NCBI RefSeq assembly: GCF_041080835.1
Contig: NZ_CP129683.1
Location: 372,001 to 436,000, forward strand
DNA from: Bifidobacterium sp. WK012_4_13
Lineage (GTDB): Bacteria > Actinomycetota > Actinomycetes > Actinomycetales > Bifidobacteriaceae
Length of the DNA stretch: 64,000 nucleotides
Reading direction: 5' to 3'
Of the stretch, positions 44,479-53,720 are shown piece by piece (position 1 is the first letter of the stretch; the number at the start of each line of letters is the position of its first letter). The notes below the pieces were generated by a model that saw only the letters and a list, made by a program, of their open reading frames with translations, was not told the origin of the DNA and did not search any database. Both the position numbers and the translations under genes were made by a program.

Positions 44479-45258
44479 ATGGTTGCACATCCACTGAAAG
44501 TCGTTCTCCTGGATCTCGATGGAACGTTGACCGAATCCGCGCCGGGGATTCTCGCGTCAGTCAGGAAAACCTTCGAAGCCATCGAAATGCCAGTTCCAGA
44601 TGAACACGAGCTTCAGCAGTTCATTGGTCCCGCGATAGTAGACTCGCTGAAGCGCAACCATGTTCCTGAGGATAAGATGCCGCTTGCCGTAGATACCTAT
44701 CGCAGCTATTACAGCGACAGGCCAGCCTTTGACGATCCAAACGAACCAGGTGCGAAGGTCCCCGGGAAACTGGTGAACGTGATGTATCCCGGCATCATCG
44801 ATCAGCTGAGAAGGCTTCGCTCATCGGGCTATTATCTTGCAATCGCCACATGCAAGCCCGAATACCAGGCCATTCCAATATGCGAGCACTTTCATCTCAG
44901 CGAAGAGGTGGATGGCATATATGGCGCAAGCCGCGACATGACCCGCCTGAACAAGGACCAGGTCATACGATACGCCTTTGAGTCCATTGGATTCGATGAA
45001 TCGGTCGGCGACGTGGCCATCATGGTCGGCGACCGGTGGACCGACGTCGACGGCGCGAATGCGGTCGGCATCGCTTCCATAGGATGCAATTGGGGCTATG
45101 CGAATCCCGGAGAGCTCAAGGAACATGGAGTCACGATGACCATCGATGCCGTCGATGATCTCAGCACGGCGACGGATTCATTGTTCTCGTCTATTTCCAG
45201 GAGCGGCAAGGACGACACAAGGAATAAGGCCGACAAGGTCCTGACCGAGCAGGAATGA
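44479..45258 (+). CDS. HAD-superfamily phosphatase, phosphoglycolate phosphatase-like
   Basis: 259 aa; AAGGAG precedes the ATG. Motif I VVLLDLDGTLTESAPGIL, motif II (YYLAIATCKPE), the Lys of motif III (NKDQVIRYAF) and motif IV IMVGDRWTDVDGANAVGI are complete, with a cap domain between motifs I and II (HAD subfamily IA). A tail of about 25 Ser/Lys-rich residues follows. Likely substrates are small phosphorylated metabolites such as phosphoglycolate; the true one is unknown. Confidence 0.88.
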   Translation: MVAHPLKVVLLDLDGTLTESAPGILASVRKTFEAIEMPVPDEHELQQFIGPAIVDSLKRNHVPEDKMPLAVDTYRSYYSDRPAFDDPNEPGAKVPGKLVNVMYPGIIDQLRRLRSSGYYLAIATCKPEYQAIPICEHFHLSEEVDGIYGASRDMTRLNKDQVIRYAFESIGFDESVGDVAIMVGDRWTDVDGANAVGIASIGCNWGYANPGELKEHGVTMTIDAVDDLSTATDSLFSSISRSGKDDTRNKADKVLTEQE

Positions 45259-45642
45259 GGCCAGGTCAGCCTGCGGTTGTGGGTAGACACAACAGGCAGA
45301 CACTGATATACACGGACAGACATAGTCAGATAAAGATAGACACCGATATTTCAAGGCTTTTTATTTCAAGGCTTTTGTAACTAGCCGATAATGTACGTTA
45401 TGTCAGATTATAATTTGCTGGAATCCAGATAATACACTGAGACCACGGCATATATCCTTCTACCTGAGTCTCACACGCGAATCATGTGCATGCTTGTCAT
45501 TAATTGCAGCAGCCTGTGCTTCAATGCACGCTGTTGTATCATCTTGCCGTTATCTCAGTGGAATCACTGTACATCGCACAACACCCGCGAAATCACACCG
45601 CGAAATCACATTCCGGTGGAATCACAGCCTGTCGGATCAGCC
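45259..45642. other. Spacer at the plus/minus strand switch
   Basis: 384 bp, AT-rich in the middle (about 45360-45450). It holds a degenerate repeat field at 45284-45376, including the exact doublet TATTTCAAGGCTTTT at 45347 and 45362, and a two-copy 13-bp repeat CCGCGAAATCACA at 45585 and 45598. Small ORFs here lack ribosome sites and homology. It separates the rightward block from the leftward block and has no clear terminator. Confidence 0.65.
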
Positions 45643-46308
45643 CTATGCGGCTATCTCACGTTCCTGACGATGCATCTCAAGCTTTCTGCGGACGCGCATC
45701 GCAGTGAGTTCATCGATTGGTCTTCCTTGTACGCGTGACTGCCCGGCATGTGTAAGGTCAACATAGTCCTCGGTCTCGAGACTGTCTTGAATCTCATGCC
45801 AGACCTTGGCGACGGAAAGACCGAAAACGGCGCTGCCGCGAGAAAGGAATCGTGACATTTCCTCAACGTCATTGCATTCATGCACTGTGTCGCCATCGCA
45901 CATGACGGTCAGGCTTTCCAGATCCGACACTGAACGCCGAGTGAGAAACTCTATCGCACGGGTGACATTCTGCAGGTTGACGCCAGCATCGAGAAGTCTT
46001 TTGGAGATCGCGAGAATGACGACATCCTTGAACGAATACAGCCTTCTGGAGCCAGAACCATGCGAAGGCTTGATCGAAGGTTCGACGATCTGCTTGCGAG
46101 CCCAGTAATCAAGCTGCCGATAGGTGATGCCGGCGACCTTCGAGGCCACTGTCCCCCGATATCCGCGAGTCTGGCCCTCTTCATCGTTCGCAGAGAACAG
46201 TTCACCCTGTACCGCATCGTCCGCGTGCAAGGAGTTCCTTTCCTCCAGGGGAACATGAAGATGAAGATCAGGCTGCCCTATGCTCGAAGTGTCGCTCATC
46301 TCTGCCAT
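45643..46308 (-). CDS. MerR-family regulator, ResR/McdR-like
   Basis: 221 aa from ATG 46308 (GAGGGG seven bases upstream). QGELF, GYRG, then VAGITYRQLDYWARKQIVEP and GSGSRRLYSFKDVVILAISK form the MerR winged helix, followed by KRLLDAGVNLQNVTRAIEFL and a C-terminal effector-like domain (VMCDGDTVHECNDVEEM, GSAVFGLSVAKVW). The overall pattern is close to mycobacterial Rv1830 (ResR/McdR), a regulator linked to growth and division. Its neighbourhood (pgsA, DUF881, Sbp, FHA protein) is the same as in mycobacteria, which supports the assignment. Confidence 0.85.
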   Translation of the reverse strand: MAEMSDTSSIGQPDLHLHVPLEERNSLHADDAVQGELFSANDEEGQTRGYRGTVASKVAGITYRQLDYWARKQIVEPSIKPSHGSGSRRLYSFKDVVILAISKRLLDAGVNLQNVTRAIEFLTRRSVSDLESLTVMCDGDTVHECNDVEEMSRFLSRGSAVFGLSVAKVWHEIQDSLETEDYVDLTHAGQSRVQGRPIDELTAMRVRRKLEMHRQEREIAA

Positions 46309-46413
46309 CTGCGGTCCCCTCATCCGACGCTCAGCGAATGCACCAAAGTCTGCACCTACGAACGCTTCTTTTCCATCTCTTCATATATGAGTCTAATCGC
46401 CTGCGGAAGCGTC

Positions 46414-46863
46414 TCAGTTCTGCACAACGGCGGATTTTGTGAAGAATACCAATCTGAACTTACCAATTTGGATTTCGTCACCAGCATGAAGCTCTATGTC
46501 ATCCACGCGCTGGCGATTGACGTACGTGCCGTTGAGACTGCCAGCATCGAGCACGTGGTAATGGTTGCCGACCTTTCTGAAGACCGCGTGAGCCCTTGAT
46601 ACCGTGGAATCGTCGAGGAGGATGTCAGCGTTCTGGTCGCGCCCTACCGTGACCTCGTCTTCATCGAGAAGGTACCGGGAGCCGGAAACCGCCCCTCGAG
46701 TCGAGATCAGCAGAGCCGTTCCCTCCGAAAGCTTCGCTATCGTTTCCAGATCTTCCTTGATCAAAGGACGATCGGTCGTCGTTACTACTGGCATATTGAG
46801 TGCAGGCAGACCGATGATCGTGGTTTCGCCTGCTGTTGGAATTGGATCAGTCATAGATGTCAT
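46414..46863 (-). CDS. FHA-domain signalling protein, GarA/OdhI-like
   Basis: 149 aa. ATG 46863 overlaps the stop of the upstream DUF881 gene (ATGA), so translation is coupled. An FHA domain (about 60-140) has the phosphothreonine-binding set EVTVGRDQNADILLDDSTVS, RAHAVF and LDAGSLNGTYVNRQRV. The N-terminal tail contains GETTIIG near residue 13, resembling the ETT phosphorylation motif by which PknB-type kinases switch GarA. GarA controls 2-oxoglutarate dehydrogenase and glutamate enzymes in mycobacteria; bifidobacteria lack a full TCA cycle, so its target here is open. Confidence 0.88.
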   Translation of the reverse strand: MTSMTDPIPTAGETTIIGLPALNMPVVTTTDRPLIKEDLETIAKLSEGTALLISTRGAVSGSRYLLDEDEVTVGRDQNADILLDDSTVSRAHAVFRKVGNHYHVLDAGSLNGTYVNRQRVDDIELHAGDEIQIGKFRLVFFTKSAVVQN

Positions 46864-47681
46864 TCTACCGTCTTTGCATACTTGTATGTCTGAGAGCGCC
46901 GAACCTCGTCGATTTTGACACTTTCCTGTTGCTTCAGCACTACCTTTGCATTGTATTGCACTTTGAGTCTCGAGCCCACTCCCCCGGCGATCTGGATTGC
47001 GTTCTGCAGATCTTCCGGATTGCCGATGGCCTTGATCGTGTATGGCGAGCTCGCAGTCCGTCCATCGACGTTCAAGCCGGACTTCGTGTCCTTGATATAA
47101 GAGGAAGTGACGATGCGAACCGAGTTGAACGATATGACCTCGGCACCGGCATTGCGCAGCTCCTCGACCAGGGTGAACATCGTGGAAGCATCGACATGAG
47201 TCTTCCCCTGGGTGACGGTGATCGTGATTCCCTTGCCCGTCGCAGGCAACCTTCCCGAGAGAATGCCGTTCGTGGTCTGGTTCTGGGCTGCGATTCTTGC
47301 AGCTTCCTCCTGCTTGTCGGCCGCAGACTGAATGGACTGCAGCTGAGAGCTCAGTTCCGTCCTTCGCTGCTCGAGCTTGTCGACCTGGGTGCTTGTTTCA
47401 TCGAGCACACGCACCAATTCGTCTTCCGTAAGAGACTCGTATGATGATTCGGTGTTGCGCATCTGAGCGACATAGCCGAAGCCCAGCAGCGCGCATAGCA
47501 GCGCGACGAGCACGCTGCTGACCATGCGGGCACGCCGGGCATTGTTCTTCTGCGCATGCGGCGGCTTTCTGCGGACAATCGGGAACGAGCCCGTATCCGT
47601 CGTGTCGTTGAACTTGTCCTTTGAATTCATGCGACGGTAACGGGGAATCGCCGCATGTTGCTCATGTTGTTCCCTTGCCAT
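46860..47681 (-). CDS. DUF881 family membrane protein (second copy)
   Basis: 273 aa from ATG 47681 (AAGGG upstream). A basic cytoplasmic head (about 1-50), one membrane helix (about 51-72), a coiled coil (LDETSTQVDKLEQRRTELSS, about 85-130) and the DUF881 domain (ITITVTQGKTH, LVEELRNAGAEVISFNSVRI, SPYTIKAIGNPEDLQNAI). The function of DUF881 proteins is unknown; they occur in pairs around Sbp in actinobacteria. All genes in this cluster overlap by a few bases, indicating one operon. Confidence 0.88.
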   Translation of the reverse strand: MAREQHEQHAAIPRYRRMNSKDKFNDTTDTGSFPIVRRKPPHAQKNNARRARMVSSVLVALLCALLGFGYVAQMRNTESSYESLTEDELVRVLDETSTQVDKLEQRRTELSSQLQSIQSAADKQEEAARIAAQNQTTNGILSGRLPATGKGITITVTQGKTHVDASTMFTLVEELRNAGAEVISFNSVRIVTSSYIKDTKSGLNVDGRTASSPYTIKAIGNPEDLQNAIQIAGGVGSRLKVQYNAKVVLKQQESVKIDEVRRSQTYKYAKTVE

Positions 47682-47683
47682 GA

Positions 47684-48016
47684 TCAACCCTTAAAAATAA
47701 ATCGACGAATGGCGGAGACGTTGGAGAAAATCCTTATTCCCAACACGACGATGACAGCCGTCGACAGCTGCGAGCCGACGCCGAGCTGATTGCCAAGCAG
47801 CACGAGCAGCGTCGCCGTTATCACGTTTGACAGGAAGGAGATCACGAACACCTTGTCGGAGAAGCTTCGCTCGAAGAAGGAACGCGCCGCGCCCAGCAAT
47901 GCGTCAAGAGCCGCAACGACCATGATCGGAAGATATGGCTGCACGACGATGGGAATGTCAGGCTGCAGGAAGATGCCGAAAACTACACCTGCGATCAAAC
48001 CTAAAACTGCGGCCAT
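47684..48016 (-). CDS. sbp: Small basic membrane protein Sbp (DUF1290)
   Basis: 110 aa from ATG 48016; AAGGAG lies nine bases upstream. Four hydrophobic segments cover most of the protein; the conserved core is PDIPIVVQPYLPIMVVAALD and ALLGAARSFFERSFSDKVF, typical of DUF1290. It always sits between two DUF881 genes in actinobacteria; in Bacillus the homologue is near division genes. The molecular role is not established. Confidence 0.88.
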   Translation of the reverse strand: MAAVLGLIAGVVFGIFLQPDIPIVVQPYLPIMVVAALDALLGAARSFFERSFSDKVFVISFLSNVITATLLVLLGNQLGVGSQLSTAVIVVLGIRIFSNVSAIRRFIFKG

Positions 48017-48018
48017 GG

Positions 48019-48987
48019 TCACTCGCTCCTTTTTGCATATGTCAGATCCGGCGTTCCTACGGTGCTGCTCATTGTAATCATAGTTTCCTTCGAAACCTTG
48101 GGATGAATCCCCGCCTTGTCCAAAGTGTCGTAGAAAGAACTCTCCGCAGCGCTGCCCATGGCGTTCTTCAGTGTATCGGCATTCCCTATCGCGGTAATCG
48201 TATAGGGACTTTGTATCGAGTTCAGACCGACGAGTATGGTGCTTCCGGCCGTCCTCACCGAGGTCTGCACCCCGACTCGATAGCCGTTGATCGAGATCGC
48301 CTCGGCACCCGCTCCCCAGAGCTTGGACACGAACTGCTGCAGATCGATGTCGGTGATGACGCGGATGTCATCGGTATCGCTGTCCGTGGTCCCTGCGGAA
48401 TCCGTCGCCGCGATGGGGTTGGCGAGACTGATGGATATGCCCTGCCCCTGTACTTTCGTGAAACCATTGAGCAGATTGTCCCTGTCGGCCGTCTGGTTGT
48501 CGCTGTCCCCTCCAACCTCGTCCGACAATGAGTCGATCTGACTGAGAAGCTTGCCTATCTGGTCGCTGGTCGTATTGTATGACTTGGTTTCGGATTCGAC
48601 CTGCGCGATGAGTTTCTCACGTATCTTGCTTCGCGGGTCCGTGTGCAGTTCCCGGACGATCACGGAACCCGCCAGACCCACAGCCAGACAGATGAAGAAT
48701 ACCAGGCACCGTGACAGCCATACCCGCAGCGGACCGCGTTCGTCATGAACCAATGTCGCATCGCTGAACATCGGGTCAAGGGGGCGGTTCGTCAGATCGT
48801 CGATGAGGCTCAGGGATTCATCATCGATGCGTCTGCGTCGATTGCGAATGTCGGAGATGGTCTCTGGAAGCCGATACACATGACGTTCGGCAAGTCCTGC
48901 GACGCCATCCGAAAAGACCGCCCTGCTGCGAAATGGCATCCGGTCATGACTTACCGGAAAGGATCTGGGCTGACGGATGTCATTCAT
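48019..48987 (-). CDS. DUF881 family membrane protein (first copy)
   Basis: 322 aa from ATG 48987 (GAAGAG seven bases upstream; ATG 48993 lies on that site). A charged head of about 90 residues precedes one membrane helix (about 92-113), a helical linker and the DUF881 domain (ISISLANPIAAT, FVSKLWGAGAEAISINGYRV, SPYTITAIGNADTLKNAM). It overlaps pgsA at its start and sbp at its end. It and the copy at 46860 share architecture but are quite diverged. Confidence 0.87.
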   Translation of the reverse strand: MNDIRQPRSFPVSHDRMPFRSRAVFSDGVAGLAERHVYRLPETISDIRNRRRRIDDESLSLIDDLTNRPLDPMFSDATLVHDERGPLRVWLSRCLVFFICLAVGLAGSVIVRELHTDPRSKIREKLIAQVESETKSYNTTSDQIGKLLSQIDSLSDEVGGDSDNQTADRDNLLNGFTKVQGQGISISLANPIAATDSAGTTDSDTDDIRVITDIDLQQFVSKLWGAGAEAISINGYRVGVQTSVRTAGSTILVGLNSIQSPYTITAIGNADTLKNAMGSAAESSFYDTLDKAGIHPKVSKETMITMSSTVGTPDLTYAKRSE

Positions 48988-49594
48988 GGTCATGCTCTTC
49001 GCGCATCAAGGAAATCCCTTGGCGAAGGTAGAGCACGCCTGCGTACCAATAGAAGACGACGCCCCACAGCACGACCGCAAGGGAAATGAGATGAAGCACC
49101 CGGAACTCCGGACCTGCCCAGGCATCCGCGACGATAAGTGCGGGAATCCCGATCATAAGCAGCGCAGTGCCTGTCTTTCCTGCGAAATGAACAGGCAGCG
49201 GACCATAGTCGTATTGCGCAAGCACGACGATGAGTCCACCCATCAGCAGGTCACGAAGACCCACGACGATCAGAAGCCACCAGGGTAGGATATGGGAGAC
49301 GCCAAGCGCCAGAATGGTAAAGAAGATCAGCATGCGATCCGCTATCGGATCGAGGATCTGACCGGCCTTGCTGACCTGGTTGAATCGTCTGGCAATGTAT
49401 CCGTCGACTCCATCGGAAAGGGCCGACACGAGTATCAGCAGCAGCGACAGTACGAGATGGCGCTGAGATACCAGCACGGTGATGAACGGGATGCACGCGA
49501 TTCTCATCAGGCTGATTGCGTTCGGAACCGTCCATATCGTGTCTTTAGCCTCTGGGCTGTATTTGCTTTCCACTGTGAGGTCCTTAAGTGTCAT
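48980..49594 (-). CDS. pgsA: CDP-alcohol phosphatidyltransferase, PgsA type
   Basis: 204 aa from ATG 49594, or 206 from the GTG at 49600 that overlaps the hisG stop. The CDP-alcohol phosphatidyltransferase signature is exact: DGVDGYIARRF, eight residues on to the conserved G, then LDPIAD with the last two Asp. About six membrane helices. It probably makes phosphatidylglycerol phosphate from CDP-diacylglycerol supplied by CdsA (also in this window). WTVPNAISLMRI at the start is typical of PgsA. The pgsA-DUF881-Sbp-DUF881 order is conserved in actinobacteria. Confidence 0.92.
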   Translation of the reverse strand: MTLKDLTVESKYSPEAKDTIWTVPNAISLMRIACIPFITVLVSQRHLVLSLLLILVSALSDGVDGYIARRFNQVSKAGQILDPIADRMLIFFTILALGVSHILPWWLLIVVGLRDLLMGGLIVVLAQYDYGPLPVHFAGKTGTALLMIGIPALIVADAWAGPEFRVLHLISLAVVLWGVVFYWYAGVLYLRQGISLMREEHDHE

Positions 49595-49596
49595 GC

Positions 49597-50448
49597 TCAC
49601 ATTCTCGATGCCTGCAGTGCAGTCACGATGATGGCACGGGCTCCTACGTCATAGAGTCTGTCCATCAAGGTGTTCACGGTTTCCTTGGGAACCATGACGC
49701 GCACCGCAGACCATTGCCTGTCGTGGAGGTGGGAAACTGTTGGAGATTCGAAGCCCGGGGTGATGTCGACCGCCTCCTGGACCTTCTCCGTCGGAATGTC
49801 GTAGTCCATCAGAACGTAATGGTGGGCCGTGAGCACACCCTGGAGCCGCCTGCTGAACTTGATCATGCGCTCGTCATCGACTCTGACGCGCGGCGAACGA
49901 ATCAGAATGCCTTCGGAGTGAAGGATGGGATCCGCAAAGATCCTCAACCCTGCATTGCGCATCGTCGTCCCGGTCGACACCACGTCCGCGATCAGATCCG
50001 CGACTCCCAGATGGACGGAAGATTCGACGGCGCCATCCAGATGGATGATCTCCGCTGAGATGCCACGCTCCTTGAGGTAGTCCCCCACGAGCTTGTCATA
50101 TGAACTTGCGACGCGCTTTGCGTTGATGCCTTCAAGCGTTTTGATGTCTGAGCCCTCAGGCGACGCGAAGCGGAAAGTGGATGCGCCGAAGCCCAGCTTG
50201 AGGTGTTCGACCGCGGCAGTTCCCGAATTCAGCAGCAGATCGCGACCGGTGATGCCCACATCGACGGTTCCACGCCCGACATACACTGCTATGTCCAATG
50301 GACGCAGATAGAAGAGCTCGATATCGTTATCGTGATCCTCCACGACCAGCTGACGAGGATTCGTCCTCAGCTTGTATCCAGCCTCTGCCAGCATGTTCCA
50401 TGATGGCTGTGAGAGCATTCCCTTGTTTGGCACCGCTATTCTTAACAT
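49597..50448 (-). CDS. hisG: ATP phosphoribosyltransferase (long form)
   Basis: 283 aa from ATG 50448, preceded by [56 protein letters not shown] and [17 protein letters not shown] are the catalytic landmarks. The C-terminal 80 residues ([33 protein letters not shown]) form the ACT-like histidine-feedback domain, so this is the HisZ-independent long type. First step of histidine synthesis. Co-directional with hisE 106 bp upstream. Confidence 0.95.
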   Translation of the reverse strand: MLRIAVPNKGMLSQPSWNMLAEAGYKLRTNPRQLVVEDHDNDIELFYLRPLDIAVYVGRGTVDVGITGRDLLLNSGTAAVEHLKLGFGASTFRFASPEGSDIKTLEGINAKRVASSYDKLVGDYLKERGISAEIIHLDGAVESSVHLGVADLIADVVSTGTTMRNAGLRIFADPILHSEGILIRSPRVRVDDERMIKFSRRLQGVLTAHHYVLMDYDIPTEKVQEAVDITPGFESPTVSHLHDRQWSAVRVMVPKETVNTLMDRLYDVGARAIIVTALQASRM

Positions 50449-50554
50449 CGACCCTCCTACATGCAGGCTTGCATGATAATGTTCGCATACCCATTTGTTT
50501 GCGTGTGCTTCCCCGCTTCGAAAGCGCATCCGACGACATTGAATTCTGGATGAA

Positions 50555-50818
50555 TCACAGATATCTGTATACGTCTTCGATGCTGATGCCACGATCGATC
50601 ATCATGACCTGCATGTGATAGAGGAGCTGGCTCATCTCCTCGGCGGTGCGGTCCGCGCCTTCATATTCGGCTGCGATCCACGTCTCACCAGCCTCCTCGA
50701 TGATCTTCTTGCCGATGAAGTGAGTGCCCTTCGCAAGCTCTTCGACCGTGAGTGAGCCCTCCTGCCGGCTGGCTGCCTTCTCGGATAGTTCCTTGAACAG
50801 CGATTCAAATGTCTTCAT
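50555..50818 (-). CDS. hisE: Phosphoribosyl-ATP pyrophosphohydrolase
   Basis: 87 aa from ATG 50818. [39 protein letters not shown] and [20 protein letters not shown] show the all-alpha MazG-like fold with its Glu/Asp metal ligands (EExxE and ExxxD-type). Second step of histidine synthesis, following HisG. HisI is a separate gene at 57510, so hisE and hisI are not fused here. The Shine-Dalgarno is weak. Confidence 0.92.
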   Translation of the reverse strand: MKTFESLFKELSEKAASRQEGSLTVEELAKGTHFIGKKIIEEAGETWIAAEYEGADRTAEEMSQLLYHMQVMMIDRGISIEDVYRYL

Positions 50819-50885
50819 GCTAACTGACCGTTCCCTCTGTGACCTATGTCTGAAATCCGTAACTTCACGAGCCCTTGCCTCGAGC

Positions 50886-51551
50886 CTAGTCGCGATAGGC
50901 GGCCTGGGCGAGATTCCTGATATCGTCGATCGCCTGCGCCTGATTCGGCGAGCCATAGACTGCGGAACCTGCGACCAGGACATCCGCGCCTGCCTCGGCG
51001 ACGACATGTGCGGTCGATGGGCTGACGCCGCCGTCAACCTGGATATGCGTATCAAGTCCGCGACGCTTGATCTCGTCGCGCAGACGGCGGGTCTTGCTCA
51101 TCTGATTGGCCAGGAATTTCTGTCCGCCGAATCCTGGTTCGACGGTCATGATGAGAATCATGTCAAACTCTTCAAGGATGTCGAAAATTGGCTCTACCGA
51201 CTCCGCAGGACGCACTGCATAGCATGCCTTGACACCCATTGCGCGCAATTGGCGTGCCAGTCGCACCGGTGCATGGGTGGCGCCCATATGGAACGAAATC
51301 GAAGACGCACCCAGCTTGGCGAATTCGGGAGCCCAGCGGTCTGGGTCCTCGATCATGAGATGAACGTCAACCGGGAGATCGGTGACCTCGCAGATTCTCT
51401 TGACGATGGGTTCGCCCAAGGTCAGATTCGGAACGAAATGATGGTCCATGACATCGACATGGACAAGATCCGCATTGTCGATTGCGTGAAGGTCACGTTC
51501 GAGGTTGGCGAAATCCGCGGAAAGGATGCTTGGTGCAATTTGAATACTCAT
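50886..51551 (-). CDS. rpe: Ribulose-phosphate 3-epimerase
   Basis: 221 aa from ATG 51551; a TAGAAT -10-like box lies six bases upstream, so the transcript may be leaderless. [71 protein letters not shown] and [12 protein letters not shown] cover the TIM-barrel metal site and phosphate loop. It interconverts ribulose- and xylulose-5-phosphate, feeding the bifid shunt and PRPP supply. Confidence 0.95.
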   Translation of the reverse strand: MSIQIAPSILSADFANLERDLHAIDNADLVHVDVMDHHFVPNLTLGEPIVKRICEVTDLPVDVHLMIEDPDRWAPEFAKLGASSISFHMGATHAPVRLARQLRAMGVKACYAVRPAESVEPIFDILEEFDMILIMTVEPGFGGQKFLANQMSKTRRLRDEIKRRGLDTHIQVDGGVSPSTAHVVAEAGADVLVAGSAVYGSPNQAQAIDDIRNLAQAAYRD

Positions 51552-51593
51552 ATTCGCCATTCTAGGCAATACGAAAGACGAAGGAACACCGGG

Positions 51594-52643
51594 TCATGCC
51601 TTCTCACCTCTATGCAAAGATTCCTCGTCGGACGGTCTCTCCTGCTCGCCCGATGCGCTGCCATCATCCTCGCTATCCTCGCCCTGATTCGTGACGGGGT
51701 CGGCATCGGCCGCGTCACCGCGAGGCTGTGCCTGTGTTGAAGTCGAGTCAGCCTGCTCACGCGCCTCAAGCTCGCTGATCGCACGAAGCTTTTCCGAAAG
51801 CAATGCGGTGGGCTTCCCGTATCTCTGGACCAGGATGAAGGCGAACACGCCCAGGATGAAGACGACCATCGAAACCCAGACATTGATCCTGACACCGAGG
51901 AATTCGTGCGCGAAATCGATGCGCAGCATCTCGATCCAGGTGCGCCCGGCCGTGTACCACATCACATAGATTGTGAACAGGGAGCCCGCCTTGAGAACTC
52001 GGGCTGTCTTTCTGCCAATCCAGAGAATGAGGGTGGCACCAATCAGGTTCCAGATCATCTCGTACAGGAATGTCGGCTGGAACAGGGTGCCGGTGGGGCA
52101 TGAGGAGCCATCATAGCAAAGTTCGCCACTGCCGATCGCAGTGCCGGTGACGTTCAATTTCAATCCCCAGGGCAATGTCGTCGGAGCACCGTAAAGCTCC
52201 TGATTGAACCAGTTTCCCAGACGCCCGATGGCCTGGGCGACCAGCAGGGCAGGAGCGATGGTGTCGCTCAGCAATGCCATGGGATAATGCCTGTGCCTGC
52301 ACCACCCCCAGGCAGCGAGCGAACCGAGCAGCACCGCCCCCCAGATGCCGAGACCACCATTCCAGATGCGAAACATGTCGACCCAATCGCCGGTCGGACC
52401 GAAGAAACGCTCGGGAGTGGTGATGATGTGATATATTCTCGCACCTATGATGCCTGCGGGAACTGCGCAGATGGCGATGTCAAGGATCTGATCGCCGATC
52501 CCTCCGAGCTTCTTCCATCTCACGGTCGCTATCCAGACTGCAACCACGATTGCCAGAAGCATCGTCAGCGCATAGAAGTGTATGGTCAGCGGACCGATGG
52601 TGAACTCGGATATCGACGGCGAAGGAATATACGCTAGGTTCAT
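51594..52643 (-). CDS. lgt: Prolipoprotein diacylglyceryl transferase
   Basis: 349 aa from ATG 52643 (GGGGAG upstream). Seven predicted membrane helices; the Lgt signature GRLGNWFNQELYG (about 145) and catalytic-site segments IHFYALTMLLAI, GIIGARIYHII and YTAGRTWIEMLRID are in place. It adds diacylglycerol to the lipobox Cys of prelipoproteins such as the one at 18232. The last 75 residues are an acidic, Ser/Gln-rich cytoplasmic tail common in actinobacterial Lgt. It follows trpA on the same strand with a 163-bp gap. Confidence 0.95.
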   Translation of the reverse strand: MNLAYIPSPSISEFTIGPLTIHFYALTMLLAIVVAVWIATVRWKKLGGIGDQILDIAICAVPAGIIGARIYHIITTPERFFGPTGDWVDMFRIWNGGLGIWGAVLLGSLAAWGWCRHRHYPMALLSDTIAPALLVAQAIGRLGNWFNQELYGAPTTLPWGLKLNVTGTAIGSGELCYDGSSCPTGTLFQPTFLYEMIWNLIGATLILWIGRKTARVLKAGSLFTIYVMWYTAGRTWIEMLRIDFAHEFLGVRINVWVSMVVFILGVFAFILVQRYGKPTALLSEKLRAISELEAREQADSTSTQAQPRGDAADADPVTNQGEDSEDDGSASGEQERPSDEESLHRGEKA

Positions 52644-52806
52644 GACTCCCCAATCAGTTGTCTTGTCGCAGCCCGCCGGAACATACAGGCGCATGGGGCA
52701 GGCGAAGCAACTCCGCCTGCCGGCATCCTCATGCAACCTCGACGCTTCATAGAGCCATATGCAATACTAGAGCATCCTCGCAGATCGCATGCACATGGCG
52801 ATGGTT

Positions 52807-53712
52807 CTAGCCCCGCGCCTGGTGAATGGCATCTGCAAGTTCGCGTGTCGTGCGCGCCAGGTCTTCAAGGCCCTGCCTCTGGTCCTTGACCCTGCTCCCT
52901 GATTCATCAAGCAATTGATGGACGAGGGCGGAACCGACAATCACACCGTCAGCGTAACTGCCGACCTTGGCACCCTGTTCCGGCGTCGAGACCCCGATGC
53001 CGACGCAGACCTTCTCGGCGCCTGCCTGACGGGTACGCTCGACAAGAAGCTCGGGCGAAGACGATATCGTCGTGCGCTCGCCGGTGACGCCCATGCGCGA
53101 AGCCGCATAGACGAAGCCCCGCGCGTTGCGCGCAACGAGGGAAAGCCTTGCTTCGGTCGAGTCGGGAGACACGAGGAAGACTCGATCGAGGCCATAGCGA
53201 TCCGATGCCTCTATCCATTCCCCGGCCTCGTCGGGAATCAAGTCTGGCGTTATCAGTCCCGCGCCACCGGCATTCGAGAAGTCGCGCGCAAATCGCTCGA
53301 CACCATAATGGAAGATAAGGTTCCAATAGCTCATGATCAACGGGACACCACCCGCCTTTGCCACGGTCTCGACCGCATCGAAGACTCCGGCAATGCGCTC
53401 GCCGTTGTCCAGAGCTATGTGCGATGCCGCCTGAATGACAGGGCCATCCATCACAGGGTCCGAATAGGGCAGGCCGATCTCGACGATGTCGACGCCGTTT
53501 CTGACCAGGGTGTCGAATGCCTTCAGCGAGTATTCCCCATCGGGGAATCCATATGGCAGATAGCCGATGAAGGCAGGGGCGTTCCCTTCGGCAAGCCTGT
53601 TCAGTGCGGACGCCGTCTTGCTCGACCCCTGCGCGAAGCCCAGTGGCTGCGTCTGCCCTGACTCGTCTGCGATCTCGGACGAGGATCCTGATTCTTTGCT
53701 TATGTCGCTCAT
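52807..53712 (-). CDS. trpA: Tryptophan synthase alpha chain
   Basis: 301 aa from ATG 53712; a GTG at 53721 overlapping the trpCB stop is also possible. PAFIGYLPYGFPDGEYSL, IVEIGLPYSDPVMDGPVIQ with catalytic Glu and Asp, LIMSYWNLIFHYGVERFA, ITPDLIPDEA and VCVGIGVSTPEQG are typical. It cleaves indole-3-glycerol phosphate and channels indole to the beta chain encoded just upstream. The N-terminal 35 residues are a variable Ser/Gly/Glu extension. Confidence 0.95.
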   Translation of the reverse strand: MSDISKESGSSSEIADESGQTQPLGFAQGSSKTASALNRLAEGNAPAFIGYLPYGFPDGEYSLKAFDTLVRNGVDIVEIGLPYSDPVMDGPVIQAASHIALDNGERIAGVFDAVETVAKAGGVPLIMSYWNLIFHYGVERFARDFSNAGGAGLITPDLIPDEAGEWIEASDRYGLDRVFLVSPDSTEARLSLVARNARGFVYAASRMGVTGERTTISSSPELLVERTRQAGAEKVCVGIGVSTPEQGAKVGSYADGVIVGSALVHQLLDESGSRVKDQRQGLEDLARTTRELADAIHQARG

Positions 53713-53720
53713 ATCGATCA

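Noticed and set aside
45484..45738. 84-codon plus-strand ORF at the strand switch
   Set aside because: Partly antisense to the MerR gene, no ribosome site, Cys-rich nonsense-like composition.
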